A DNA stretch of 64,000 nt from Streptomyces sp. NBC_01429 (GTDB taxonomy: Bacteria; Actinomycetota; Actinomycetes; Streptomycetales; Streptomycetaceae): assembly GCF_036231945.1 (NCBI RefSeq), contig NZ_CP109599.1, forward strand, positions 6,227,501 to 6,291,500, in the 5' to 3' direction. The notes below the pieces were generated by a model that saw nothing but the letters and a program-made list of their open reading frames with translations, did not search any database and was not told the DNA's origin. Within the stretch, counting starts at the first letter, position 1, and each line of letters opens with the position of its first letter. The position numbers were made by a program, and so were the translations under genes. Positions 18,004 through 25,578 of the stretch are shown here, one piece after another.

Positions 18004-18557
18004 GGTGTGGTGGGCGTGGGGTGCGGACCGGATGAGACCTGGACCGGCCCTTCGCCGGAGAGGACGACGTTCACGTTCCTGGCGCGGTGGTTGAAGTACC
18101 GCACGGTGCCGTCCGCGTCGATCAGGTACTTGGCGGGCCAGAAGCGGTTGCGGTAGTTGTTCCAGGTGGACAGCTTGTTGTCGAGGGCCACCGGGCAGGT
18201 CACCCCGAGCTTCTTCGCCTGGTCGGCGACGTTGCCCGCGTTCAGCACCACCTTTCCGCGCAGCGATTCGAGGGTGACGGGCGCTCCGCCGGGGGTGTTG
18301 AGCCACTTCGAGATGCCTTCGACAGTGGGCGCCTTGCCGCAGGAGCGAAGTTCGTTCACCCCGTCCTCGCAGCGCGACAGCTCCTTGTCGGAGTTGTCGT
18401 ACAGCCCGGACAGCTGCTGCCTGGCGGTGTCGCTGTCCTCGATCTTCCGCTGCGCGGCGGACGGGTAGTCGGGCAGGGCCCGCTGGATGGCGTCGGTGAC
18501 GTTGAAGGCCAGCGCGCACGCGAGGGCGATCATCAGCGGCCCGCGCTCTTCCCGCAC
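17952..18557 (-). pseudogene. Decayed DipZ-like (CcdA-thioredoxin) remnant lacking the active site
   Basis: The frame encodes pieces of a DipZ-type cytochrome c biogenesis/thioredoxin protein: a last transmembrane segment (LMIALACALAFNVTDAI), the linker, WLNTPGGAPVTLESLRGKVV, then directly LNAGNVADQAKKLGVTCPVALDN and NNYRNRFWPAKYLIDADGTVRYF. Intact relatives have roughly 40-45 residues between GKVV and the GNVA region that include the redox CxxC; they are missing here in frame. The multispanning N-terminal CcdA domain is also absent, and the C-terminus runs into unrelated proline/threonine-rich sequence antisense to the aminotransferase gene. This looks like a twice-deleted relic; residual expression of a stub is possible. 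Confidence 0.75.
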
Positions 18558-18662
18558 CAGTCACGGGCGCAGGCGCCGTGCGGCTGGACGGACGACGCGC
18601 ACGCGCTGGACGAGACGGCCACCCTGACCGCCCTCGCGGCCACGGCGTCGGCGGACGGCTGC

Positions 18663-18720
18663 ACTGACGGCCCGTACGCGCGGGGGCGGCCCGTACGCGC
18701 ACTGACGGCCCGTACGCGCG
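18663..18720. repeat. Direct repeat of a 20-mer (two copies)
   Basis: ACTGACGGCCCGTACGCGCG occurs at 18663-18682 and again at 18701-18720, with a further partial copy (CGGCCCGTACGCGC) between and another after. It lies in the non-coding debris between the DipZ-like remnant and the MarR terminator. Confidence 0.6.
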
Positions 18721-18722
18721 AG

Positions 18723-18765
18723 GACGGCCCGGCCGCCCGTACGCGCGCGGGCGGCCGGGCCCGTC
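18723..18765 (-). terminator. Hairpin terminator of the marR-like gene
   Basis: Arms 18723-18739 and 18748-18765 pair over 17 bp with one bulged C around an 8-nt loop. It overlaps the stop codon of the regulator gene, whose transcription runs leftward. Confidence 0.6.
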
Positions 18766-19276
18766 ACTCGCGGGTGGGGCCTGCCTGCCCCCGGCGCTCC
18801 GGGCAGTCCTCGGTCTCCGTGCAGAGGTTCTCCTCGACCTTGGCCAGCAGCCGCGCCAGCTCGGCGCGCTCGGTCGCGTCGAGCCCCGCGAGGGTGTGCT
18901 CCTCCAGCTGCTCCCAGGCGTCCTTGACCTCGGGGCGCAGCGCGCAACTGTCCTCGGTGGCCTCGACCAGGACGGCGCGCCGGTCGGCGGGGTCGGGGGA
19001 GCGGCGCACGTACCCCGCGCTCTCCAGCCGCTGGAGCATCTTGGTCACGGTCGACGGGTCGAGGTCCATCGACTTGATCAGCTCGGCCTGCCGGACGGCG
19101 GGTTCGTCCCACAGATGCATCATCAGCAGCTCCTGCCCCGGGTAGAGGCCGGTGCTCCGCAGCAGCTTCGTCGCCGCGATCCGGTGCAGCCGCGCGACCC
19201 GGGACAGGGCGTGGCTGAGGGGGCCGCCACGCGCCGCGCCGGGGAGTTCGTCGGTACAGGCAGGGTCCGAAGGCAT
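18764..19276 (-). CDS. MarR family transcriptional regulator
   Basis: 170-residue winged-helix regulator: an alpha-helical N-terminus (ALSRVARLHRIAATKLLRS), recognition region RQAELIKSMDLDPSTVTKML and wing YVRRSPDPADRRAVLVEAT. It is divergent from an Old Yellow Enzyme gene, the usual arrangement for electrophile- or quinone-sensing MarR proteins. The ATG at 19276 has no Shine-Dalgarno but lies 7 nt after a TAAACT -10 motif, so the mRNA may be leaderless; a TTG at 19303 would place the operator inside the gene and is less likely. Cysteines (CTDE, SCAL, CTETEDC) could be redox sensors, though this is inference. Confidence 0.88.
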   Translation of the reverse strand: MPSDPACTDELPGAARGGPLSHALSRVARLHRIAATKLLRSTGLYPGQELLMMHLWDEPAVRQAELIKSMDLDPSTVTKMLQRLESAGYVRRSPDPADRRAVLVEATEDSCALRPEVKDAWEQLEEHTLAGLDATERAELARLLAKVEENLCTETEDCPERRGQAGPTRE

Positions 19277-19283
19277 GGTCAAG

Positions 19284-19346
19284 AGTTTAGCTTGGCCGAC
19301 CAAGGAATGAGTTACAGTGAATCCCGGTTATTTACTTGGCCGACCA
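19284..19346. promoter_or_regulatory. Twin MarR operator sites and leaderless promoter
   Basis: The 12-mer CTTGGCCGACCA occurs twice, at 19291-19302 and 19335-19346, 44 bp apart in the space between the divergent marR-like and Old Yellow Enzyme genes. Its core TTGGCCGACCAA is a near palindrome. The left copy is just upstream of the TAAACT -10 (19284-19289, minus strand) of the regulator gene, so binding would block that promoter; the right copy would control the reductase gene. Confidence 0.75.
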
Positions 19347-19414
19347 CATATCGGGATGGCCGCCCGTTGTGGCGTCCGCAGTGACACCGCTTCCCCATAC
19401 GCTCAGGAGCCTTC

Positions 19415-20479
19415 ATGACCACCGCGTTCGACCCGATCGATCTCGCCGGTACGCAGCTCGGCAACCGCATCGCGCTCGCGCCGATGACCCGCAGCCGTGC
19501 CTTCGGCGCGGGCAACTCGCCCACCGACTCGACGTCCGAGTACTACGCGCAGCGGGCTTCGGCGGGGCTGATCATCACCGAGGGGACGCAGCCCTCCGTG
19601 GTCGGCCAGGGCTACCCGGACACCCCCGGGCTGCACAGCCAGGAGCAGATAGCCGCCTGGCGCAAGGTCACCGACGCCGTACACGCCAAGGGCGGGAAGA
19701 TCGTCGCCCAGATCATGCACGGCGGCCGGATCGGCCACCCGGACCTGCTGCCCGACGGCCTGGTCCCGGTCGGTGCCTCGCCCGTCGCCGCGCCCGGTCA
19801 GGTCTATCTGCACGACGGTCCCAAGGACTACGTCGTCCCGCGCGAGCTGACCTCCGAAGAGGTCGAGGCGACCATCGGGGACTTCGTCTCCGCGTCCCGC
19901 AACGCGATCGAGGCCGGTTTCGACGGCGTCGAGCTGCACGGTGCCAACGGCTATCTGATCCACCAGTTCCTGGCGCCCAACACCAATCTGCGTGAGGACA
20001 AGTGGGGCGGCTCGGTCGAGAACCGCATCCGCTTCGCCGTCGAGGTGTCCCGCGCGGTGGCCGCCGAGATCGGCGCGGCGCGGACCGGGATCCGGCTCTC
20101 GCCGGCCATCGGCCTGCTCGGCACCGAGGAGCCCGACCCCGAGCCCACGTACACCGCGCTGGTGCGGGAGCTGGAGACGCTCGGCCTCGCCTTCGTGCAT
20201 CTGATCGAGCACGACCGCGAGTTCACCCTCGCCGTGCGCAAGCTCTACTCGGGCACGTTCATCCTCAACGCCAAGACCGAGGGCCCGACCAGCGCCGACG
20301 ACCTGAAGCTGATCGAGGACGGCACGGCCGACCTGATCTCCTTCGGCGTGCTCTTCCTCGCCAACCCGGACCTGCCGGCCCGGCTGAAAGCGGGCGGCCC
20401 GTACAACGCCGCCGACCCGGCCACGTTCTTCGGCGGCGACGACAAGGGCTACATCGACTACCCGTTCCTGGCGAGCTGA
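19415..20479 (+). CDS. nemA: Alkene reductase, Old Yellow Enzyme family
   Basis: 354-residue FMN-dependent TIM-barrel reductase of the NemA/xenobiotic reductase class, which reduces activated C=C bonds of enones, maleimides or nitro-compounds with NAD(P)H. Family signatures are APMTRSRA near the N-terminus, QIMHGGRIGHP, and the substrate-anchoring His/Asn pair in ELHGANGYLIHQFL, followed by GGSVENRIRF. Length is typical. The divergent MarR gene and twin operators suggest induction by electrophiles. Confidence 0.92.
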   Translation: MTTAFDPIDLAGTQLGNRIALAPMTRSRAFGAGNSPTDSTSEYYAQRASAGLIITEGTQPSVVGQGYPDTPGLHSQEQIAAWRKVTDAVHAKGGKIVAQIMHGGRIGHPDLLPDGLVPVGASPVAAPGQVYLHDGPKDYVVPRELTSEEVEATIGDFVSASRNAIEAGFDGVELHGANGYLIHQFLAPNTNLREDKWGGSVENRIRFAVEVSRAVAAEIGAARTGIRLSPAIGLLGTEEPDPEPTYTALVRELETLGLAFVHLIEHDREFTLAVRKLYSGTFILNAKTEGPTSADDLKLIEDGTADLISFGVLFLANPDLPARLKAGGPYNAADPATFFGGDDKGYIDYPFLAS

Positions 20480-20494
20480 CCACAGGGGCCCGTA

Positions 20495-20545
20495 CGCGAA
20501 GGGGCGCGGGGCCGGTCGTCATGACCGGGCCCGCGCCCCTTCGCG
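20495..20545. terminator. Bidirectional terminator between convergent genes
   Basis: A 23-bp stem with one mismatch (20495-20517 with 20523-20545) and a 5-nt loop separates the reductase gene stop (20479) from the ectD stop (20556). It can serve both strands. Confidence 0.85.
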
Positions 20546-20555
20546 TCCCGCGGTG

Positions 20556-21461
20556 TCAGCGCACCGGGGTGAAGTCCCGCGCCCCGATGAACTCCGGCCT
20601 GTGCACCGGCGCCGCGAACGGCTCGACCGCCGTGTTCTCCACGCTGTTGAAGACGATGAAGACATTGCTGCGCGGGAAGGGCGTGATGTTGTCGCCCGAG
20701 CCGTGCATGCAGTTGCAGTCGAACCAGGTCGCCGAACCGGCCTTGCCCGTGAAGAGCTTGATGCCGTGCCGGCTCGCCAGCGAGGTCAGCGCCTCGTCCG
20801 AGGGCGTACCGGCGTCCTGCATCTGGAGCGACTTCTTGTAGTTGTCGCGGGGGGTCTCGCCCGCGCAGCCCAGGAACGACTTGTGCGACCCCGGCATGAT
20901 CATCAGGCCGCCGTTGGTGTCGTAGTTCTCGGTCAGCGCGATGGAGACGGAGACCGTCCGCATGTTCGGCAGACCGTCCTCGGCGTGCCAGGTCTCGAAG
21001 TCCGAGTGCCAGTAGAAGCCCGAGGCGCCGAACCCCGGCTTGACGTTGATCCGCGTCTGGTGGACGTAGACGTCGGACCCGAGGATCTGGCGGGCACGTC
21101 CCACCACCCGTTCGTCGCGTACGAGCCCGGCGAAGATCTCACTCAGCCGGTGGATCTCGAAGACGGACCGTACCTCCTGGGACGACGGCTCGATGATCGA
21201 GCGCTCGTCCGCCCGTACCGCCGGGTCGTTGATCAGCCGCTCCAGCTCGGCGCCGTAGAGCGCCACCTCGTCCGGACCGATCAGCTGCTCGATGGCGAGG
21301 AAGCCGTCCCGCTCGAAGGAGCCGAGACCCACCGGGTCGATCGGGCCCGGAGCCCCGGGCGCGGACCACACGACGGGGTCCTGGCGCGGGGTGGTCACCT
21401 CCCCGACGCCCCGGGTCGGATACAGGTCGGTGCGTTCGGTACGGACGGGGGTGGTGGTCAT
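20556..21461 (-). CDS. ectD: Ectoine hydroxylase
   Basis: 301-residue Fe(II)/2-oxoglutarate dioxygenase converting ectoine to 5-hydroxyectoine. The iron ligands are visible as HSD in GFYWHSDFETWH and the distal His in CNCMHGSGDN; PRSNVFIVFN follows with the 2-oxoglutarate-binding Arg. Length matches EctD (about 300). The ATG at 21461 begins 2 bp after the ectC stop. It is the last gene of ectABCD. Confidence 0.96.
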   Translation of the reverse strand: MTTTPVRTERTDLYPTRGVGEVTTPRQDPVVWSAPGAPGPIDPVGLGSFERDGFLAIEQLIGPDEVALYGAELERLINDPAVRADERSIIEPSSQEVRSVFEIHRLSEIFAGLVRDERVVGRARQILGSDVYVHQTRINVKPGFGASGFYWHSDFETWHAEDGLPNMRTVSVSIALTENYDTNGGLMIMPGSHKSFLGCAGETPRDNYKKSLQMQDAGTPSDEALTSLASRHGIKLFTGKAGSATWFDCNCMHGSGDNITPFPRSNVFIVFNSVENTAVEPFAAPVHRPEFIGARDFTPVR

Positions 21462-21463
21462 GG

Positions 21464-21862
21464 TCAGCCCTCCTCGGTCAGCAGCGGGTAGACGCCGTTC
21501 TCGTCGTGGTCCTCCCGCCCGGTCACCGGCGGGTTGAAGACACACACGCAGCGGAAGTCGGTCTTCGGGCGGAGCGTGTGGTGCTCGTGCCCGTTCAGCA
21601 GATACATCGTGCCGGGTTCGATCCAGTGGGTCTCGCCGGTCTCGTCATCGGTGAGTTCGGCTTCGCCCTCGACACAGAGCACGGCCTCGATGTGGTTGGC
21701 GTACCACATCGACGTCTCCGTACCCGCGTACAGGATCGTCTCGTGCAGGGAGAAGCCGACCTTCTCCTTGGCGAGCACGATGCGCTTGCTCTCCCAGGTG
21801 CCCGACGCCGCCTTCACATGGCGGTCGGTGTTCTCGATGTCCTTGAACGATCGGACGATCAC
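21464..21862 (-). CDS. ectC: L-ectoine synthase
   Basis: 132-residue cupin that cyclises N-gamma-acetyl-diaminobutyrate to ectoine. Family sequence is clear throughout (MIVRSFKDIENTDRHV start, ETSMWYANHIEAVLCVEGEA, EPGTMYLLNGHEHHTLR). The start is a GTG at 21862, with GAGAAAGGG about 10 nt upstream. The metal ligands expected of EctC (a Glu, a Tyr and a His) lie in the conserved stretches shown. Confidence 0.96.
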   Translation of the reverse strand: MIVRSFKDIENTDRHVKAASGTWESKRIVLAKEKVGFSLHETILYAGTETSMWYANHIEAVLCVEGEAELTDDETGETHWIEPGTMYLLNGHEHHTLRPKTDFRCVCVFNPPVTGREDHDENGVYPLLTEEG

Positions 21863-21978
21863 AGTGCGTCGACCCTTTCTCTCGTGCGCTTTCTCGTGTG
21901 CGCTTCTTCTCTTTCGTGTGCTGTCCCCGTCGGCCCGAGCCCGGCGTCCGCCCGGCCCGCGCCGACGGGTCCGCGGTC

Positions 21979-23247
21979 TCAGGCGGTGTCGCGTACCGCG
22001 CGGGCCACCGTGCGCAGGCCCTCGTCCAGCTCGTCGGCGGTGATGGTCAGCGGCGGCAGCAGCTTGACCACCTCGCTCTGCGGGCCCGAGGTCTCCAGCA
22101 GCAGTCCCAGCTCGAAGGCGCGGGCGCAGACGGCCGAGGCCCGCTGCTTGTCGGCGAACTCCAGCCCCCAGACCAGGCCCCGGCCGCGGAACGTGGGGAT
22201 GTCGCCGGTGGACTCCGCGCTGATCGCCAGGAGCGCCTGCTCGACCTGCTCGCCCCGGGCGAGGGTCTGCTTCTCCATCTGGCCGTCGGCCCAGTACGTG
22301 TTGAGCGCGGCGGTCGCGGTGACGAAGGCCGGGTTGTTGCCCCGGAAGGTGCCGTTGTGCTCGCCCGGCTCCCAGATGTCGAGCTCCGGGTTGAAGAGGC
22401 AGAGGGACATGGGAAGCCCGTACCCGCTGATGGACTTCGAAAGCGTCACGATGTCCGGTGTGATGCCCGCCTCCTCGAAGGAGAAGAACGCGCCGGTACG
22501 GCCGCACCCCATCTGGATGTCGTCCACGATCAGCAGCATGTCCTGGCGACGGCACAGATCGGCCAGCGCGCGCAGCCAGTCGGGGTGGGCGACATTGATG
22601 CCGCCCTCGCCCTGGATGGTCTCGACGATCACGGCGGCGGGCTTGTTCAGGCCGGAGCCCTGGTCCTCCAGCAGCCGCTCGAACCAGAGGAAGTCCGGCG
22701 TCTGGCCGTCCAGGTAGTTGTCGAACGGCATCGGGGTGCCGTGCACCAGCGGGATCCCGGCTCCGGCGCGCTTGAACGCGTTGCCGGTGACGGCGAGCGA
22801 GCCCAGCGACATGCCGTGGAAGGCGTTGGTGAACGAGACGATCGACTCGCGGCCCTTGACCTTGCGGGCCAGCTTGAGGGCGGACTCGACCGCGTTGGTG
22901 CCGGTCGGACCGGGGAACATCACCTTGTACGGGAGGTCGCGCGGCCGCAGCACCACGTTCTGGAAGGACTCCAGGAAGGCGCGTTTCGCGGTCGTGGCCA
23001 TGTCCAGGCCGTGCGTGATGCCGTCCCGCTCGATGTAGTCGATCAGCGCGCGTTTGAGGACCGGGTTGTTGTGCCCGTAGTTGAGTGAGCCGGCCCCGGC
23101 GAAGAAGTCCAGATAGCTGTGGCCGTCCTCGTCGGTGAGCCGGGCGCCCTGCGCGCGGTCGAACACGGCGGGCCAGCCGCGGCAGTAGCTGCGGACCTCG
23201 GACTCAAGGGTTTCGAAGACACTCAGGGCGGGCGGGGTGATGGTCAC
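21979..23247 (-). CDS. ectB: Diaminobutyrate--2-oxoglutarate transaminase
   Basis: 422-residue class III PLP aminotransferase that turns aspartate semialdehyde plus glutamate into 2,4-diaminobutyrate. Motifs: FFAGAGSLNYGHNNP, cofactor Asp in LLIVDDIQMGCGRTG and the Schiff-base Lys in TLSKSISGYGLP. The GTG at 23247 follows GGAG at 7 nt and gives the usual length. It is separated from ectC by 116 bp and from ectA by 238 bp. Confidence 0.96.
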   Translation of the reverse strand: MTITPPALSVFETLESEVRSYCRGWPAVFDRAQGARLTDEDGHSYLDFFAGAGSLNYGHNNPVLKRALIDYIERDGITHGLDMATTAKRAFLESFQNVVLRPRDLPYKVMFPGPTGTNAVESALKLARKVKGRESIVSFTNAFHGMSLGSLAVTGNAFKRAGAGIPLVHGTPMPFDNYLDGQTPDFLWFERLLEDQGSGLNKPAAVIVETIQGEGGINVAHPDWLRALADLCRRQDMLLIVDDIQMGCGRTGAFFSFEEAGITPDIVTLSKSISGYGLPMSLCLFNPELDIWEPGEHNGTFRGNNPAFVTATAALNTYWADGQMEKQTLARGEQVEQALLAISAESTGDIPTFRGRGLVWGLEFADKQRASAVCARAFELGLLLETSGPQSEVVKLLPPLTITADELDEGLRTVARAVRDTA

Positions 23248-23485
23248 GGGGATCTCCAGCCGTGGGGTGTGAGAGAAGTGCGGGGGAGTGCTCGGGCGAT
23301 CGGGACACGGACCGGCCCGGGAGCGGGCACGGGCCACCGGTGCGCGCGTCACCGGGGCGGTGCGTTGCCGGGGCGGGCGTTGCGTGCCGCGGCGTTGCGT
23401 GTCGCGGCGGGCAGGCGCCGTGGTGGGCGGGCGCGCGTCGGCCCGGGGGCGGGGCCTGCGGCCCACGGCCCCGGGAGGGCCGGCC

Positions 23486-24025
23486 TCAGGGCGAGAGCGG
23501 TCCGATGCGGTACAGCACCTCCGGCTGGTGCACGCCGTCGGGGAACAGCTCGCCGTCGAAGAGGACCTCGCGCTCCAGCGTCGCGCCGTGGCGCGCCGCG
23601 TACGCGGTGAACAGCCGGTCCGAGGCGGTGTTGTCGGGGGTCACGGTCGTCTCGACGGCGGTGATTCCCAGCTCGCCGGTGACCCGGGCGGTCAGCTCGT
23701 CCAGCAGCGCGCCGGCCAGGCCCTTCCCGCGCTGGCCGCGGTCGACGGCCACCTGCCAGACGACCAGGGTCTCGGGGCGCTCGGGCCTGACGTACCCCGT
23801 GACGAACGCGACCGGCGCTCCGCCGTCGTCGCGGGCGACGAGTGAGGTGGCGGCGAAGTCACGACACCAGAGCAGGTAGCTGTACGAGGAGTTGAGGTCC
23901 AGGACCTCGGAGTCGCGGGCGATGCGCCAGATCGCGGCTCCGTCCTCCACTCGTGGGGTGTCGATCGTGCGGAGTCGGGAGAATTCGCTTCGGGCGCCTG
24001 CAAGGTCTGCTTGTGCGGCGGTCAT
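23486..24025 (-). CDS. ectA: L-2,4-diaminobutyrate N-acetyltransferase
   Basis: 179-residue GNAT enzyme that acetylates diaminobutyrate at the gamma-amino group. EctA-specific sequence includes DLNSSYSYLLWCRDFA and the acetyl-CoA loop QRGKGLAGALLDEL. It has no Shine-Dalgarno; a TAAATT -10 motif ends 8 nt before the ATG, so a leaderless transcript is plausible. It is the first gene of the osmoprotectant operon, expected to be induced by salt or heat. Confidence 0.95.
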   Translation of the reverse strand: MTAAQADLAGARSEFSRLRTIDTPRVEDGAAIWRIARDSEVLDLNSSYSYLLWCRDFAATSLVARDDGGAPVAFVTGYVRPERPETLVVWQVAVDRGQRGKGLAGALLDELTARVTGELGITAVETTVTPDNTASDRLFTAYAARHGATLEREVLFDGELFPDGVHQPEVLYRIGPLSP

Positions 24026-24030
24026 ACGGC

Positions 24031-24065
24031 TTGAATTTACCGAGCAAATTCAAAAGATGCATCTT
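24031..24065 (-). promoter_or_regulatory. ectA promoter region with palindromic operators
   Basis: TTGAATTT-N7-AAATTCAA is a perfect 8-bp inverted repeat (arms 24031-24038 and 24046-24053) that overlaps the TAAATT -10 motif just before ectA. Directly next to it is a perfect 12-bp palindrome AAGATGCATCTT (24054-24065). A dimeric repressor at these sites would block transcription; which regulator is unknown. Confidence 0.55.
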
Positions 24066-24261
24066 CTGGAGGGGTTGGGTGAGAAGCGGCCCTGTGTTAT
24101 CACGCGGGCGCGGACACGGCTGTCGGATCGGCCAAAACCGGGGTACTATATGCCGAAATCAGCGACAAAGCGGGCGCGGTCGTGGGCTCGATCACATATC
24201 CGTAACGCTCGCGAGGCCGCAGTGAAATCGAGGCGTTTAGCTCTGGGAAGAACGGGCAGAC

Positions 24262-24302
24262 GAATATGGGAAGCTACTCGCGACAAATAGCTTCCCATAT
24301 TC
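24262..24302 (-). terminator. 15-bp perfect inverted repeat, probable terminator of the aminotransferase gene
   Basis: Arms 24262-24276 and 24288-24302 (GAATATGGGAAGCTA and its complement) flank an 11-nt loop, 65 bp past the stop of the leftward aminotransferase gene. The 24.03-24.36 kb gap is unusually AT-rich for this chromosome and otherwise holds only the ectA promoter. The stem is AT-richer than local terminators, so an operator or boundary role is possible. Confidence 0.55.
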
Positions 24303-24366
24303 ATGAATTAACTCCACCGGTGGATTTCATTTAATTTTTCGGATGCTCGCTCCCGGGCTGGGCCCC

Positions 24367-25464
24367 TCACTTCCAGGCTTCACCGGCCGCGCGCGAGGCG
24401 GCTTCGAGGTCCACCGGGGCGCCCGTCGCGCCGAGCGCCGCGCCCAGCGCCGCCAGCGAGGCCCGCACCGTTTCGAGGGTCGCGTGGGGCCCGTAGTGGT
24501 TGACCCGGACCAGCTCGGCGGTTCCCGCCCTCGCCGCGATCAGCGGCAGCGCCGGATCGGCCGCCAGCGCCTTCGCCACCAGCTCGGCCGCGTCCGCCCC
24601 GGCCGGGGTGCGGAGCGTCGTCGCCACCGGAGCGGCGTCCGCGGCCTCGTGGACGAACGGATCGAGACCGCCGCCCAGCGCCCGCGCGCCCGCCCGCGTC
24701 GCGGCGGCGGCGGACGCGTGCCGGGCCGCCACGGTGTCGAGGCCGGCCGACTCGACGCGCTCCAGACACGCCTCCAGCGCCAGCATCTCCAGCTGGGCCG
24801 GTGCGTGCGGCAGCGCCCTGCGGCCCGCGTCGATCCAGCGCTCCTTCCAGTCGAGCAGCGACAGGTACGAGCGCCGGGGCGCCGCCGGATTGGCCGCGAA
24901 CCGCTCCCAGGCGCGCGGGCTCACCGAGACCGCCGAGACCCCGGCGGGCCCGCCCATCGCCTTCTGCGCGCCGATGACGCACAGGTCGACGCCCCAGGCG
25001 TCCGGCAGCAGCGGCTCGGCGGCCACCGAAGCGACGGCGTCCAGCATGAACAGGGCGCCGTGGGCCCGTACCACCTCGCCGATCTCCGCGACCGGATTGG
25101 TGTTGCCGGTCGCCGCCTCGGCGTGCACCAGCGATACGAAGTCGATCTCGGGGTGCGCGGCGAGGGCGTGCTCGACCTGGGCGGCGGTGACGGCCGTGTG
25201 GAAGGGCACCTCCAGGTCGACGACGTTCGCGCCGCAGTCCCGCAGCCAGTTGCCGAAGGTCTGCCCGTAGGGCCCGGTGACCACGTTCAGCGCGGTCGAA
25301 CCCGGCCTCGCGCCGCCGCGCACGCACCCCTCCAGCGGCAGCAGGGCCTCGCCCTGCGTGATCACGACATCGTTCCCGGTGGCCAGGAGCGCGGCGACAC
25401 GGCGCTCGATCGCGGCGAAGTGCGCGGCGGTCAGCGGGGGCAGGTCCAGCAGGGGGTGGGTCAC
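24367..25464 (-). CDS. Class V aminotransferase (alanine--glyoxylate/serine--pyruvate type)
   Basis: 365-residue fold-type I PLP enzyme. The cofactor Asp is in LFMLDAVASVAAEP and the Schiff-base Lys in VIGAQKAMGGPAG. Overall layout (GNDVVITQGEALLPLEG, later NHYGPHATLETVRASL) matches the SPT/AGXT branch, enzymes that transaminate small 2-oxoacids. It is convergent with nothing and divergent from an amidohydrolase gene, so its pathway is unclear. Good length, no sign of damage. Confidence 0.8.
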   Translation of the reverse strand: MTHPLLDLPPLTAAHFAAIERRVAALLATGNDVVITQGEALLPLEGCVRGGARPGSTALNVVTGPYGQTFGNWLRDCGANVVDLEVPFHTAVTAAQVEHALAAHPEIDFVSLVHAEAATGNTNPVAEIGEVVRAHGALFMLDAVASVAAEPLLPDAWGVDLCVIGAQKAMGGPAGVSAVSVSPRAWERFAANPAAPRRSYLSLLDWKERWIDAGRRALPHAPAQLEMLALEACLERVESAGLDTVAARHASAAAATRAGARALGGGLDPFVHEAADAAPVATTLRTPAGADAAELVAKALAADPALPLIAARAGTAELVRVNHYGPHATLETVRASLAALGAALGATGAPVDLEAASRAAGEAWK

Positions 25465-25578
25465 GGCGGGGCTCTCTTCGGGAACGGGCGGAGGCGGGCG
25501 GGGGAGGGGCAGACCCTCCTGACCGGGAGGGGAATCCCTCCCGGTCGAGGGTACTCACGGGCTCGTACAGTGCTGCTC

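Noticed and set aside
18558..18660. Plus-strand sequence that looks coding (DDAHALDETATLTALAATAS)
   Set aside because: Composition resembles a protein C-terminus, but there is no start, no family match and it is bounded by repeats; at most a relic.
24150..24290. 46-codon basic ORF between ectA and the aminotransferase gene
   Set aside because: Weak start signals, no recognisable sequence, a rare TTA codon, and its end lies in the 15-bp inverted repeat. Not enough support.
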